NCBI RefSeq assembly: GCF_003391115.1
Contig: NZ_QTJP01000001.1
Location: forward strand, 2,502,501 to 2,566,500
Origin: Sphingomonas crusticola
Lineage (GTDB): Bacteria; Pseudomonadota; Alphaproteobacteria; Sphingomonadales; Sphingomonadaceae
Length of the DNA stretch: 64,000 nt
Direction: 5' to 3'
This document shows positions 16,919 to 25,073 of the stretch, one piece after another. The notes beneath the pieces were generated by a model, which saw nothing but the letters and a program-made list of their open reading frames with translations, ran no database searches and was not told where the DNA came from. Each line of letters begins with the position of its first letter. Positions within the stretch are counted from its first letter, which is position 1. Position numbers and translations under genes: made by a program.

Positions 16919-18712
16919 ATGGCCAAAGCTCCGACACCATTGCCTTCCCCGAAGGAACGCCGCCGTATCGGCGAGCTGCGCCTGATCTGGGGGATGGCGG
17001 CGCGCTATCCGGGGCGGATCGCCAGCGCCCTTGCCGCGCTGGTCGTGGCATCGGCGGGGACGCTGGCCATTCCTTATGGCTTCAAGCGCGTGATCGATCG
17101 GGGCTTCATCGCCGGCGGCGGATCGGCGGCGAGCGTGAACGACTCCTTCCGCTATTTGCTGATGATCGTGGTGGTGCTGGCGATAGCGACCGCTTGCCGC
17201 TTCTATTTCGTGTCGTGGCTGGGCGAGCGGGTGGTCGCCGATTTGCGCCGCCGGGTGCAGGGCAATCTGCTGACGCTCGCGCCGCGCTTCTTCGAGGAGA
17301 ACCGCCCGTCCGAGATTGCGTCGCGGCTGACGTCGGACACGGCGATCATCGAACAGATCGTCGGCTCGACCGTCTCGATCGCTTTGCGCAACAGCTTCAC
17401 CGGCATCGGCGGCATCGTCTATCTGTTCACCCTGTCGCCCAAGCTGGCGGGGATGCTGTTGCTCGGTATCCCGTTGATCATGGGGCCGGTGATCGTGCTT
17501 GGGCGCCGCGTGCGCGGCTTCAGCCGCTCGTCGCAGGACAGCATCGCCGAGGTTGGATCGATGGTGGCGGAAACGCTCGGCGCGATGAAGATCGTGCAGG
17601 CGTTCGGCCAGGAAAGCCGTGAGGCGGAGCGCTTCGGCGTCGCGGTCGAGCATGCGTTCGCGGTCGGCCGCCGCCGCTTCACGGTGCGCGCGATCATGAC
17701 CGCGGTCGTGATCGGGCTGATCTTTGGTTCGATCACGATGGTGCTGTGGCAGGGCGCGACCGACGTCGCCGCAGGACGGATGAGCGGCGGATCGATCGCG
17801 GCATTCGTGCTGACCGGCGGCTTCGTCGCGGGGGCGTTCGGCGCGTTGACGGAGGTGTATGGCGATCTGCTGCGCGGCGCGGGCGCAGCCGGACGGCTGG
17901 GCGAATTGCTGGCCGAGAAGCCGGAGATCGCGCCGCCCGCCAAGCCGCAGGCGCTGCCCGTGCCGCCGCGCGGTACGATCGCGTTCGACCATGTCGAGTT
18001 CCGCTACCCCACGCGGCCCGAAGTGGCGGCGCTGCACGATTTCAGCCTGACCGTGTCACCGGGCGAACGGGTGGCTATCGTCGGCCCCTCGGGCGCGGGC
18101 AAGACGACGCTCTTCCAGCTTGCCCAGCGTTTCTACGACCCGCAGGTCGGCACGGTGCGGATGGACGGGATCGCGCTGACCCAAGCCGATCCGGCGGCGG
18201 TGCGCGCGCGGATCGCGGTGGTGCCGCAGGAGACCGTGATCTTCGCCGCCTCGGCGCGCGACAATCTGCGCTACGGGCGATGGGAGGCGGACGACGCGGC
18301 TTTGTGGGCGGCGGCCGAGAATGCCAATGCCGCCAAGTTCCTGCAGGAATTGCCCGAGGGCCTCGACACGTTCCTGGGCGAGGGAGGGGCGCGCTTGTCG
18401 GGCGGGCAGCGCCAGCGGATCGCGATCGCACGCGCCTTGCTCCGCGATGCGCCCTTGCTGCTGCTCGACGAAGCGACCTCGGCGCTGGACGCGGAGAGCG
18501 AGCGGCTGGTGCAGAATGCGCTCGAGCGGCTGATGAAGAAGCGCACGACTTTGGTCATCGCCCACCGCCTTGCCACCGTCCGCGCGGCCGACCGCATCAT
18601 CGTGATGGATGGCGGCCGTATCGTCGAGCAGGGTCGCCACGACGAGCTGGTGGCCAAGGCAGGGCTCTATGCGCGGCTGGCGCAGCTCCAGTTCGAGGGC
18701 GAGGCGGCCTGA
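16919..18712 (+). CDS. ABC transporter, fused permease and ATPase (MsbA/LmrA-like exporter)
   Basis: The 597-residue half-transporter has an N-terminal six-helix type 1 exporter domain (about 25-325, with ENRPSEIASRLTSDTAIIEQ and SQDSIAEVGSMVAETL). The C-terminal nucleotide-binding domain has Walker A GPSGAGKTT, the Q-loop VVPQETVIF, signature LSGGQRQR, Walker B LLLLDEATSALD and H-loop IAHRL. It works as a homodimer, exporting lipids or hydrophobic compounds. It is divergent from phaZ, and the rhomboid-like gene overlaps its stop by four bases. Confidence 0.92.
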   Translation: MAKAPTPLPSPKERRRIGELRLIWGMAARYPGRIASALAALVVASAGTLAIPYGFKRVIDRGFIAGGGSAASVNDSFRYLLMIVVVLAIATACRFYFVSWLGERVVADLRRRVQGNLLTLAPRFFEENRPSEIASRLTSDTAIIEQIVGSTVSIALRNSFTGIGGIVYLFTLSPKLAGMLLLGIPLIMGPVIVLGRRVRGFSRSSQDSIAEVGSMVAETLGAMKIVQAFGQESREAERFGVAVEHAFAVGRRRFTVRAIMTAVVIGLIFGSITMVLWQGATDVAAGRMSGGSIAAFVLTGGFVAGAFGALTEVYGDLLRGAGAAGRLGELLAEKPEIAPPAKPQALPVPPRGTIAFDHVEFRYPTRPEVAALHDFSLTVSPGERVAIVGPSGAGKTTLFQLAQRFYDPQVGTVRMDGIALTQADPAAVRARIAVVPQETVIFAASARDNLRYGRWEADDAALWAAAENANAAKFLQELPEGLDTFLGEGGARLSGGQRQRIAIARALLRDAPLLLLDEATSALDAESERLVQNALERLMKKRTTLVIAHRLATVRAADRIIVMDGGRIVEQGRHDELVAKAGLYARLAQLQFEGEAA

Positions 18713-19338
18713 TCGCTTTTCAGGCGATCTTCTGGCTGACCGCCGTAACCGCTGCCGCGCTCGCAGGCCGGCTGCAACTGCCAGCTGTAGCGTCCGCACG
18801 ACCCTGGCTCACGGTGAGTGTAACTCTTTTGCTCGCCTTGGCATTTGCCGCGCAAATCGCCGCACCCGCGCTTGTGCCGCAGTTCGAGCGTGACGCGGCG
18901 GCGATCGCACGGGGCGAATATTATCGGTTGTTCACCGCGCTGTGGTTCCAGGACGGCGGATTGGTTGGTGCCGCGTTCAACCTGACGATCCTGCTAATCG
19001 TGGGCTCGCTCGCGGAGATGCTGTGGACACGGCGCGGCTGGCTGGTCCTCTATTTCGGCCCGGGGCTGGCAATCGAAACGCTTGCGCTGCGGTGGCAGCC
19101 AGTCGGCGCCGGCAATTCGATCGCCTGCTTCGGACTGGCCGGCGGCTTGCTAGTAAAGTCGGGGGTGCCCGAGCGGCCGTTGCTCCTGCGCGCGGCCCAG
19201 GCGATCGGCTTATGCGCCGGCATCGTGCTGGCATGGAACCGCGATATTCATGGCGCGGCGTTGCTGCTTGGCGCCGTGCTGGGCCTGCTTCTGTCCCGCT
19301 TGCGCGGGTTCAGGGCCGTGCGGGCTGAGGCAGCTTGA
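18709..19338 (+). CDS. Rhomboid-family intramembrane protease-like protein
   Basis: The 209-residue, six-helix membrane protein has a rhomboid-like serine (Ser137 in AGNSIACFGLAGG) and a histidine (His181 in DIHGAALLLGAVLG). GEYYRLFTALWF precedes the second helix. The usual HLxxN motif is altered: the Asn remains (AAFN) but the first His is gone. The frame overlaps the ABC transporter stop (CTGA). No ATG, GTG or TTG lies near that junction, so I propose a CTG start at 18709. This start is uncertain. Family proteins cleave substrates within the membrane; the altered motifs leave activity open. Its end overlaps the convergent cupin by 29 bp. Confidence 0.7.
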   Translation: MIAFQAIFWLTAVTAAALAGRLQLPAVASARPWLTVSVTLLLALAFAAQIAAPALVPQFERDAAAIARGEYYRLFTALWFQDGGLVGAAFNLTILLIVGSLAEMLWTRRGWLVLYFGPGLAIETLALRWQPVGAGNSIACFGLAGGLLVKSGVPERPLLLRAAQAIGLCAGIVLAWNRDIHGAALLLGAVLGLLLSRLRGFRAVRAEAA

Positions 19339-19783
19339 TGCCAAGCAGAGCAAGCTTGCCGCCGCTGACGCCGAACCAGTGCGGCATGCCGGCGGGGATC
19401 ATGATGACATCGCCGGGCGCCAGCGGACGCGAAATGCCGCCCTCGATTTTACCGCCCTGGGTCAAGCCGGGATTGGTGACTTCCGGATCGGTCATCGTCC
19501 CGCCCGAGACGAGCGTTCCGGCGCCGGCGACGACGACCGCATATTCGGCGTCGGTGGGGTGGACCGCCGGGCGTCCGGGGCCCTTCCAATATTCGACCGA
19601 GGCGACCGACACGCCTGCGCGCACCAGCGGCGCCATGGCGAACAGCTGGCCGGGCTTCATCGCGGCACCGATACGTTCGACGAGCGCCTGAACGTCGGCG
19701 GGGGTAGCGAAGCCGGCAGGCTCCGCCACCTGGGCCGAGAGCGGAGCGGCGGCGGCGAGCAACAAGGCTGAGGCGAACTTCAT
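19310..19783 (-). CDS. Exported cupin-domain protein (paralogue 1 of 3)
   Basis: The 157-residue protein has a signal peptide (MKFASALLLAAAAPLSAQ) and one cupin barrel. It shows the EYWKGPGRPAVHPTDAE motif 1 region with a His and Glu, the glycine-rich VVVAGAGTLVSGG strand, and the second motif PLAPGDVIMIPAGMPHWFG. It resembles the two cupins at 21020 and 21552 in length, in the N-terminal helix (A-A-M-K-P-G-Q in two of them) and in the PHWF ending. The ligand or reaction is unknown. The export signal suggests a periplasmic role. Confidence 0.8.
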   Translation of the reverse strand: MKFASALLLAAAAPLSAQVAEPAGFATPADVQALVERIGAAMKPGQLFAMAPLVRAGVSVASVEYWKGPGRPAVHPTDAEYAVVVAGAGTLVSGGTMTDPEVTNPGLTQGGKIEGGISRPLAPGDVIMIPAGMPHWFGVSGGKLALLGIKLPQPARP

Positions 19784-20030
19784 CGGAATCCTTCCAGCGA
19801 ATAGCCCGAGTGAGCATCTCCCGCCGGTGCCGTCAAATCAAAGCGGCTTCGCCATTTTCCGCGTAGTTTTCCATTGATGAGCGCGCCCCGCCATATCTTG
19901 GGAAAAATAGCGGCAGTCTGCGCAAATTCGATCATGTTCAGGGAGGAGCACGACTTGGCACGGCTCCTGCAACTCCCTTCGACGTGACCGGCAAGGCGCC
20001 GGCCACTGCTTAAGAGGGAGGAACCTCATC

Positions 20031-20285
20031 ATGAAAATTTCCGCTATCATCGCCGCTGCAATGCTTAGCGCTGTCGCCGTTCCCGCTTTCGCCGCCGCCG
20101 GTGGCGAGACGGCCAAGCTCAAGGCAACTTACGACGCAAAGCGCGACAAATATTGCGTTTCCCAGCAGATCACCGGCCAGCGCATCCCGGTGCGTGATTG
20201 CCGTACCAAGGCCGAGTGGGCCCAAGAGGGCGCTTTCTTCGCCGACGCCAAGAAGGCGCAGGACACGACGCTGGCGCAAAAGTGA
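20031..20285 (+). CDS. Small exported protein with two cysteines, 84 residues
   Basis: A clean signal peptide (MKISAIIAAAMLSAVAVPAFA) is followed by a mature domain of about 63 residues. It is rich in Lys/Ala and has Cys42 and Cys57 in YCVSQQITGQRIPVRDCRT, likely a disulfide pair. GAGGGAGGAA lies about seven bases before the ATG, an excellent ribosome binding site, so high expression is plausible. Proteins with the C-V-x(2)-x-I-T-G-x-x-x-P-x-x-x-C-R-T-K layout occur widely in sphingomonads without an assigned function. Two strong hairpins follow the gene. Confidence 0.75.
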   Translation: MKISAIIAAAMLSAVAVPAFAAAGGETAKLKATYDAKRDKYCVSQQITGQRIPVRDCRTKAEWAQEGAFFADAKKAQDTTLAQK

Positions 20286-20294
20286 CCGCGCCAC

Positions 20295-20318
20295 GCCCGC
20301 GGCCGGGGGCCCGCGGGC
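20295..20318. terminator. GC-rich hairpin just after the small exported protein gene
   Basis: GCCCGCGG, an eight-base loop, CCGCGGGC. It begins nine bases after the stop codon of the upstream gene and has no T-run. With the next hairpin it probably ends or stabilises that transcript. Confidence 0.5.
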
Positions 20319-20323
20319 GGCCC

Positions 20324-20360
20324 CCGATCGTCCGGTTTCCGTTCGGAACCGGACGATCGG
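20324..20360. terminator. Long perfect inverted repeat, 14-bp stem
   Basis: CCGATCGTCCGGTT at 20324-20337 pairs exactly with AACCGGACGATCGG at 20347-20360, enclosing TCCGTTCGG. It lies between the converging genes at 20031 and 20455. There is no T-run, so this is a factor-dependent terminator, an RNA stabiliser or a protein-binding palindrome. Confidence 0.5.
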
Positions 20361-20454
20361 TGGACGACGCCGCCTTCTGTCCAGATCCGGGCAAGAAGGG
20401 ACACCATTGAGAAGAGGGGCCGACGGATCTTACGCCGGTAGTCGTGCAGCCCGA

Positions 20455-20970
20455 TCAGGGCGCGACTTTATATCCATCCCCCGGGCCTACCAGTTTAACC
20501 GGCACATCGAATTCCGGGCGGGCGACGCCATCGACCGCAAGCCGGCCGACCAGTCCCGAAGCCGTGGATTCGTAGGTCGTGCATATCTCCTTGCCGAGCA
20601 ACGATGCCATCGCCTGCGCGACCTGGCCCAGGCCGGGGGCGGCTTCCTTGGCACCGAGCACATGATCGCCAACCATCAGAGTGCCCTTGTCGAGGTCCTC
20701 GCGGCGTAGCAGCCCGCACACGGCGCCATGCTTCACTTCCACATCGCTCGTGACCCGTAATGTCACCGGCCCTTGGGGCGACAGCAGGATGAGCGCGCTA
20801 TTGCTGTATCGTGCGCCGCCGAGCGGCCGATAGGTCGCCATCGACCGGCAGGTCTTCGCTTGTTCGTTCGGCCTCTGGCATTCCACCTGACCGGCTAGAG
20901 CAGGCGCGATAGGATTGGCGCCGGTGGCGGGTGCCGCGGCGAGCAGCGCGCCGATGATCGTCAAGAGCAT
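20455..20970 (-). CDS. Exported protein of unknown function with four cysteines
   Basis: The 171-residue protein has a short N-terminal signal (MLLTIIGALLAAAPATGA). The mature part has cysteines in VECQ, KTCRS, AVCGL and EICTTYE, enough for two disulfides. It contains several short beta-strand stretches (SALILLSPQGPVTLRV). I do not recognise the family. It lies between two secreted cupin genes on the same strand, so it may belong to the same envelope-related group. Confidence 0.65.
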   Translation of the reverse strand: MLLTIIGALLAAAPATGANPIAPALAGQVECQRPNEQAKTCRSMATYRPLGGARYSNSALILLSPQGPVTLRVTSDVEVKHGAVCGLLRREDLDKGTLMVGDHVLGAKEAAPGLGQVAQAMASLLGKEICTTYESTASGLVGRLAVDGVARPEFDVPVKLVGPGDGYKVAP

Positions 20971-21019
20971 GTCAGTCCCTTTCGATCTGCGCCGGCGCTA
21001 GAAGATCGACGAAGGGGCA

Positions 21020-21502
21020 TTAGCGGGCGGCCGCGGGTAATGGGCGGGGGACGTGCATGGTCAACATGACGAGCTTGCCGCCATCGATGCCGAACCAGTG
21101 CGGCGTTCCTTCGGGGACAAAGAAGGTGTCCCCCGGCTTGAGCGGGCGGCTAGTGCCGCCGACGATCCGACCGCCATTGGTGTCGCCATACCAATGCTTG
21201 GCGTCGGCGAGCGCGCCGCCCGAAACCAGCGTGCCCGAGCCCGCGAGCACGATCACGAACTCGGCTTCGGTGAGGTGCGCGGCGGCCTGCTTGGGCCGCA
21301 CCCAATATTCGACCGCGACCGTGTAAGGCGGCAAAGCGAGGAGCGGACGGTAGAGCATCTCCTGGTCAGGTTTGATGTCATGCGCCATGCTGGCGATCAT
21401 CGTCCGCACTTCGGCGGAACGGGCGAAGGCGGTTGGATCGGGCGGCGTCTGCGCTTGAGCGACGCTGGCGAGGCCGGCAACCCCAAGCACAAACAGCCGC
21501 AT
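21020..21502 (-). CDS. Exported cupin-domain protein (paralogue 2 of 3)
   Basis: The 160-residue protein has a signal peptide (MRLFVLGVAGLASVAQA) and a single cupin barrel: EYWVRPKQAAAHLTEAE, VIVLAGSGTLVSGG and PLKPGDTFFVPEGTPHWFG. The layout matches the cupin at 19310 closely (LAGSGTLVSGG against VAGAGTLVSGG). The His and Glu of the first motif are present, so metal binding is possible. It is separated by about 50 bp from the third cupin on the same strand, and the two are probably cotranscribed. Confidence 0.8.
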   Translation of the reverse strand: MRLFVLGVAGLASVAQAQTPPDPTAFARSAEVRTMIASMAHDIKPDQEMLYRPLLALPPYTVAVEYWVRPKQAAAHLTEAEFVIVLAGSGTLVSGGALADAKHWYGDTNGGRIVGGTSRPLKPGDTFFVPEGTPHWFGIDGGKLVMLTMHVPRPLPAAAR

Positions 21503-21551
21503 CTCATCCTCCCCGAAATTTGAAAGCGACGTTATCTCCCGCCGCGCCCCC

Positions 21552-22043
21552 TCACAAGCGCGGCACCTCCGACGACGGCGGCAGGTGCATCGCCAGCGTC
21601 ACCATCACGCCATCGATCTGATTGAACCAATGCGGCGTGTTGGCCAGCAAGAGGAAGACGTCACCCGCAATCAGACGACGGACGGTGCCGCCCGCGATCC
21701 CGGTGCCGACGATATTGTTGCCGATCGTGTTGGCACCCACCAGCGTGCCGCCCAATATCACCGTGCCGCTGCCCTGAACGATATAGACCAGCTCGGCATC
21801 GTGGATATGGGCGTTGGCCGGGGTCGCGGCGACGCGATACTCCAGCAAGGCGCGGTAGGGCGCGAGGCGCAGCAACGGCTGGACCAGGTTTGCCTGGCCC
21901 GGTTTCATGGCCGCCTTGGCCTTGGCGATCAGCGCCAGGACGTCGGCGGACGTGGCGAAGGTCATAGAGTCAGCGGGAAACTCCGCCATGGCCGGTGCCG
22001 CCGCTGCCAGAGCCCATGCCATTCCCAGTGCGATCACGCGCAT
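21552..22043 (-). CDS. Exported cupin-domain protein (paralogue 3 of 3)
   Basis: The 163-residue protein starts at ATG 22041-22043, chosen for AAGGAGG five bases upstream and the clean signal peptide MRVIALGMAWALAAAAPAMA. A longer start at 22082 would precede the ribosome site. Cupin landmarks are AHIHDAELVYIVQGSGTVILGG and LIAGDVFLLLANTPHWF. It has an H-x-H in the first motif (HIH), unlike its two neighbours. The first gene of a likely operon with the cupin at 21020, it is divergent from the serine hydrolase gene. Confidence 0.8.
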   Translation of the reverse strand: MRVIALGMAWALAAAAPAMAEFPADSMTFATSADVLALIAKAKAAMKPGQANLVQPLLRLAPYRALLEYRVAATPANAHIHDAELVYIVQGSGTVILGGTLVGANTIGNNIVGTGIAGGTVRRLIAGDVFLLLANTPHWFNQIDGVMVTLAMHLPPSSEVPRL

Positions 22044-22147
22044 CCGTGCCTCCTTTCCCAGCAGGCTAAACCGGCCGTTCAATCATGGAAACCTTGCCGA
22101 TCCAGCTGTGGCGTTGGCGCGTCGCGATGATGGTGGCACAAAGACGC

Positions 22148-23338
22148 ATGCGACATGTGACCTTGGCGATCGGGCTGCTATTTGCGAGTGCGGCCCCGGC
22201 GGCGCTTCCAAGCGACAATCCCCATAGTTCGGCGCTGGACCAGGCGGTGGAGGCATCCCTTGCCAAATCTTTCGGCGGCCCGTGCCATGTGGGGCTGTCG
22301 CTGGCGGTCGTGCAGGGCGGCCGTGCGCAATTCTACAATTACGGCGAGAGGTCGCGCGGGGGTGCCAGCCTGCCGCGGCCGGATACGATCTACGAAATCG
22401 CATCAGTCACCAAGAGCTTCACCGGCGCGCTGGCGGCCAAGGCTATCGCCGACGGCAAGGTCACGCTCGATGGCGATTTCCGCGCGTATCTGCCCGGCGC
22501 CTATCCCAACCTGTCGTGGCACGGCCGGCCGATTACCTTGCGGACGCTGGCAACGCATCGCTCGGGGCTGCCGCGCGACATCCCCGACACGGATCCGATC
22601 TTCGCCCGGCACGATTTCGACACGATCACGCGGGATCTGATCGCGGCCGAGAAAGGCTATGACCGGAAACGCTATCTGGCCGATCTGCACAGCATAGCGC
22701 TGCGTAGCTCGCCCGGCGCCAGGTTCGTTTATTCCAACATTGCGATGAAGGTGATCGGCTTCGGACTGGAAACGGCCTACCGCCTGCCGTTCGCAACCTT
22801 GATGACGCGCTTCATCCTGCAGCCATTGCAGATGAAAGACACAGGCTTCGACGTTCCCACAACCAAGCGGGCGCGGCTGGCGAAAGGATATGGGCGCGAC
22901 GGTTTGGAGCAGCCTTATCATCTCGCCAATGCGGGCGCGGCCTACGGGCTATACTCGACCGCGGGCGACATGGCGCGCTATGCACGCTGGCAGCTCAGCG
23001 AACAGGATCCCGTCATCCGCCGTGCCCACCGGCGGTTGGCGGGCAGCGCCAGTGACGGAGCGGCGCTGATTTGGAATGTCGGCGTGGACCGGGGCGCACG
23101 GCTCTTGTGGCATGGCGGCGGCACGTTCGGCATGACCAGCCAGCTGGTGCTCTATCCGGATGCGCGCGAGGCCTATGTGCTGCTGGGCAATGACAGCTGT
23201 GCGGGCACGGAGGGGGCGCTCAAGGCCATCGCACTGGATGTGCATGCATGGCCGGCTGGTTCGCGGCCGCAGCTCGTCGACCCGGCGGCAGCTCGACGAT
23301 CATCCACCGCTGGCATTGATCCCACAGATCGGGAATGA
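22148..23338 (+). CDS. Exported beta-lactamase-fold serine hydrolase (class C / PBP4-like)
   Basis: The beta-lactamase family signatures are all present: S-V-T-K (nucleophile Ser and Lys, in YEIASVTKSFTG), Y-S-N (in GARFVYSNIAMK) and H-G-G (in LLWHGGGTFGMTS). From ATG 22148 the protein begins with a signal peptide (MRHVTLAIGLLFASAAPAA). An ATG at 22085 would add a 21-residue basic leader and cannot be excluded. Such proteins are penicillin-binding-protein-like hydrolases, esterases or D-aminopeptidases; true beta-lactam resistance is not implied. It lies just before an exported alpha/beta hydrolase on the same strand. Confidence 0.85.
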   Translation: MRHVTLAIGLLFASAAPAALPSDNPHSSALDQAVEASLAKSFGGPCHVGLSLAVVQGGRAQFYNYGERSRGGASLPRPDTIYEIASVTKSFTGALAAKAIADGKVTLDGDFRAYLPGAYPNLSWHGRPITLRTLATHRSGLPRDIPDTDPIFARHDFDTITRDLIAAEKGYDRKRYLADLHSIALRSSPGARFVYSNIAMKVIGFGLETAYRLPFATLMTRFILQPLQMKDTGFDVPTTKRARLAKGYGRDGLEQPYHLANAGAAYGLYSTAGDMARYARWQLSEQDPVIRRAHRRLAGSASDGAALIWNVGVDRGARLLWHGGGTFGMTSQLVLYPDAREAYVLLGNDSCAGTEGALKAIALDVHAWPAGSRPQLVDPAAARRSSTAGIDPTDRE

Positions 23339-23383
23339 TCGACAGGACGGTGCCGACCCGGCATCCTGCGGCAGGGGATTGCT

Positions 23384-24253
23384 ATGTTAGGTCGCCTTTT
23401 CGTGATCGGCGCATCGTTCGCCATGGCCGCCCCGGTCATGGCGCAGAGTGCGGCCAATCCGATCGTCGCGGATATGCCGCGCGACGCCGCGCATCCGGCG
23501 CGGCTCGAGCAGGTCCGTTACCCGACCGGCGGCGTTCAAGTGCCGGCGCGCCTGTTCATTGCCGCGGGCGCCGGGCCGCACCCGACCGTGCTGCTGCTGC
23601 ATGGCTTTCCCGGAACGGAGCTGAACCTCGATCTCGCACGGGTCCTGCAGCGCTCCGGCTGGAATGTGCTGGCAATCCATTATCGTGGCATGTGGGGTTC
23701 GCCCGGCCCATTCAGTTTTGGCAACACGATCGAGGATGCGCATGCCGCGATCGCCTGGCTACGCTCGCCGGCGGCGGCCGAGTTCGGCGTCGATACCAAG
23801 CGGATCGTGGTGGTGGGTCACAGCATGGGCGGCTTCGACGCAGCGATGCTGGGCGACGATGCGCAACTCGCCGGCTATGTGCTGATCTCGCCGGCGGACG
23901 TGACCAAATTGTTTTCGGCGCCCGTCACGCAAAAGGCGCGCGCCGGCTTTGCGCAGAGCGCGGTTTCCATCAATGCAACACTGGACAGTGTTACCGCCGA
24001 CGTTCGTACACATGGGGCGCAATGGGATTGGGCCAAGCGGGCCGGCCAAATGAAGGGTCGGCCGGTACTGGTGCTTACGTCCGACGACGGGCTGGCGCCG
24101 GTCGGGGAGGCGGCTGCACAAGCGGCGTCGGCCGCGGGCGGGCCCAAGGCAATGATCGTCCACATGACGACCGATCATAGTTTCAACGACCAGCGCGTGG
24201 CGCTGGCGACGACGGTGCTGGACTGGCTCATGCGGAATTTCGCGCGGCCTTGA
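23384..24253 (+). CDS. Exported alpha/beta hydrolase
   Basis: The 289-residue protein has a signal peptide (MLGRLFVIGASFAMAAPVMAQ). The oxyanion-hole strand is LLLHGFPGTE (about 71-80), the nucleophile elbow GHSMGG (Ser147) and the probable catalytic His lies in TTDHSFND near the C-terminus. Between them lie the BAAT/dienelactone-hydrolase-like IEDAHAAIAWLR and PVLVLTSDDG. It is probably an esterase or lipase acting in the periplasm; the substrate is unknown. It starts 45 bp after the serine hydrolase and may be cotranscribed with it. Confidence 0.85.
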   Translation: MLGRLFVIGASFAMAAPVMAQSAANPIVADMPRDAAHPARLEQVRYPTGGVQVPARLFIAAGAGPHPTVLLLHGFPGTELNLDLARVLQRSGWNVLAIHYRGMWGSPGPFSFGNTIEDAHAAIAWLRSPAAAEFGVDTKRIVVVGHSMGGFDAAMLGDDAQLAGYVLISPADVTKLFSAPVTQKARAGFAQSAVSINATLDSVTADVRTHGAQWDWAKRAGQMKGRPVLVLTSDDGLAPVGEAAAQAASAAGGPKAMIVHMTTDHSFNDQRVALATTVLDWLMRNFARP

Positions 24254-24421
24254 CTGAGCGCTTCGTCCCGATCGAGGCAGGAAGCGGTACCCAGCGAGCG
24301 CGCCACCGAACGAGCAGGAATGCTCGTAACGAGGGTCTGCCTACCGGCAGGGATAGTGGAAGGCCGCCGAACTCACTGATAGCGTAACGTCTGCTCACCC
24401 AGAGACACGCGGGAACGACCG

Positions 24422-24901
24422 GTGCCATTCACGCCCTTCCACCTAGGCCCTGGCGCGCTTTTCAAGGCCCTTGGCGGCGACCGGTTCAGCTTCACTATCT
24501 TCGCCGGCTCCCAGATCCTGATGGACGCCGAGCCCCTGGTGCGAATGATCCGTGGCGACGCGGTTGTTCACGGCATCAGCCACACCATATCCGGGGCGTT
24601 GGTGGTGGCGCTTGTGGCAGCGGCGGTTGGTCCAGCGTCCGGCAACGCGGCGATCCGCATCGCGGGTTTGGTCGTTCCCCCGATCGGCTGGCGCGTTGCG
24701 CTGTTCAGCGCGTTGGTCGGCACCTATTCCCACATTGCGCTCGATGCCGTGATGCACGCAGATATGCGCCCGCTCTGGCCGATCGCCGACGGGAACCTGC
24801 TCCTGCATCTCATCTCCGTCGAAGCGCTACACCTTCTGTGCATGATGTCGGGTCTGCTGGGCGGCGGCCTTCTCGCCGCGCGCGCTTTACGCGACGTCTG
24901 A
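24422..24901 (+). CDS. Integral membrane protein resembling YdjM/DUF457 'metal-dependent hydrolases'
   Basis: The 159-residue membrane protein starts at GTG 24422 with MPFTPFHLGPGALFK, the characteristic N-terminus of a small family of predicted membrane-bound metal hydrolases. Conserved histidines and acids occur in HGISHTISGALV and SHIALDAVMHADMRP, which could form a metal site at the membrane. Four hydrophobic helices are visible. No ribosome site decides the start clearly. The biochemical role is not established for the family. Confidence 0.7.
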   Translation: MPFTPFHLGPGALFKALGGDRFSFTIFAGSQILMDAEPLVRMIRGDAVVHGISHTISGALVVALVAAAVGPASGNAAIRIAGLVVPPIGWRVALFSALVGTYSHIALDAVMHADMRPLWPIADGNLLLHLISVEALHLLCMMSGLLGGGLLAARALRDV

Positions 24902-24960
24902 GGGCCGACCGGTAACGGTTGGCAGACGTTCCCGAGGCAATTTGGCCCGGCACCACCCTC

Positions 24961-24991
24961 GTCATGGATGCTGAAACGCGTTCAGCATGAC
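24961..24991. repeat. REP-like palindrome (variant)
   Basis: Contains TGCTGAA, loop ACGCG, TTCAGCA followed by TGAC, preceded by GTCATGGA. It is a variant of the cgtcatgctgaa form seen at 27181. It lies between a membrane protein gene and the convergent CocE-type hydrolase. Confidence 0.5.
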
Positions 24992-25073
24992 TGAGAAAGA
25001 CGAAGCGGGGCCCCGGCTCAGGGCCGGGGCGAAGGAGTCAGGGGACCATGAACGCTCGACTCGCTGCCGGCTC

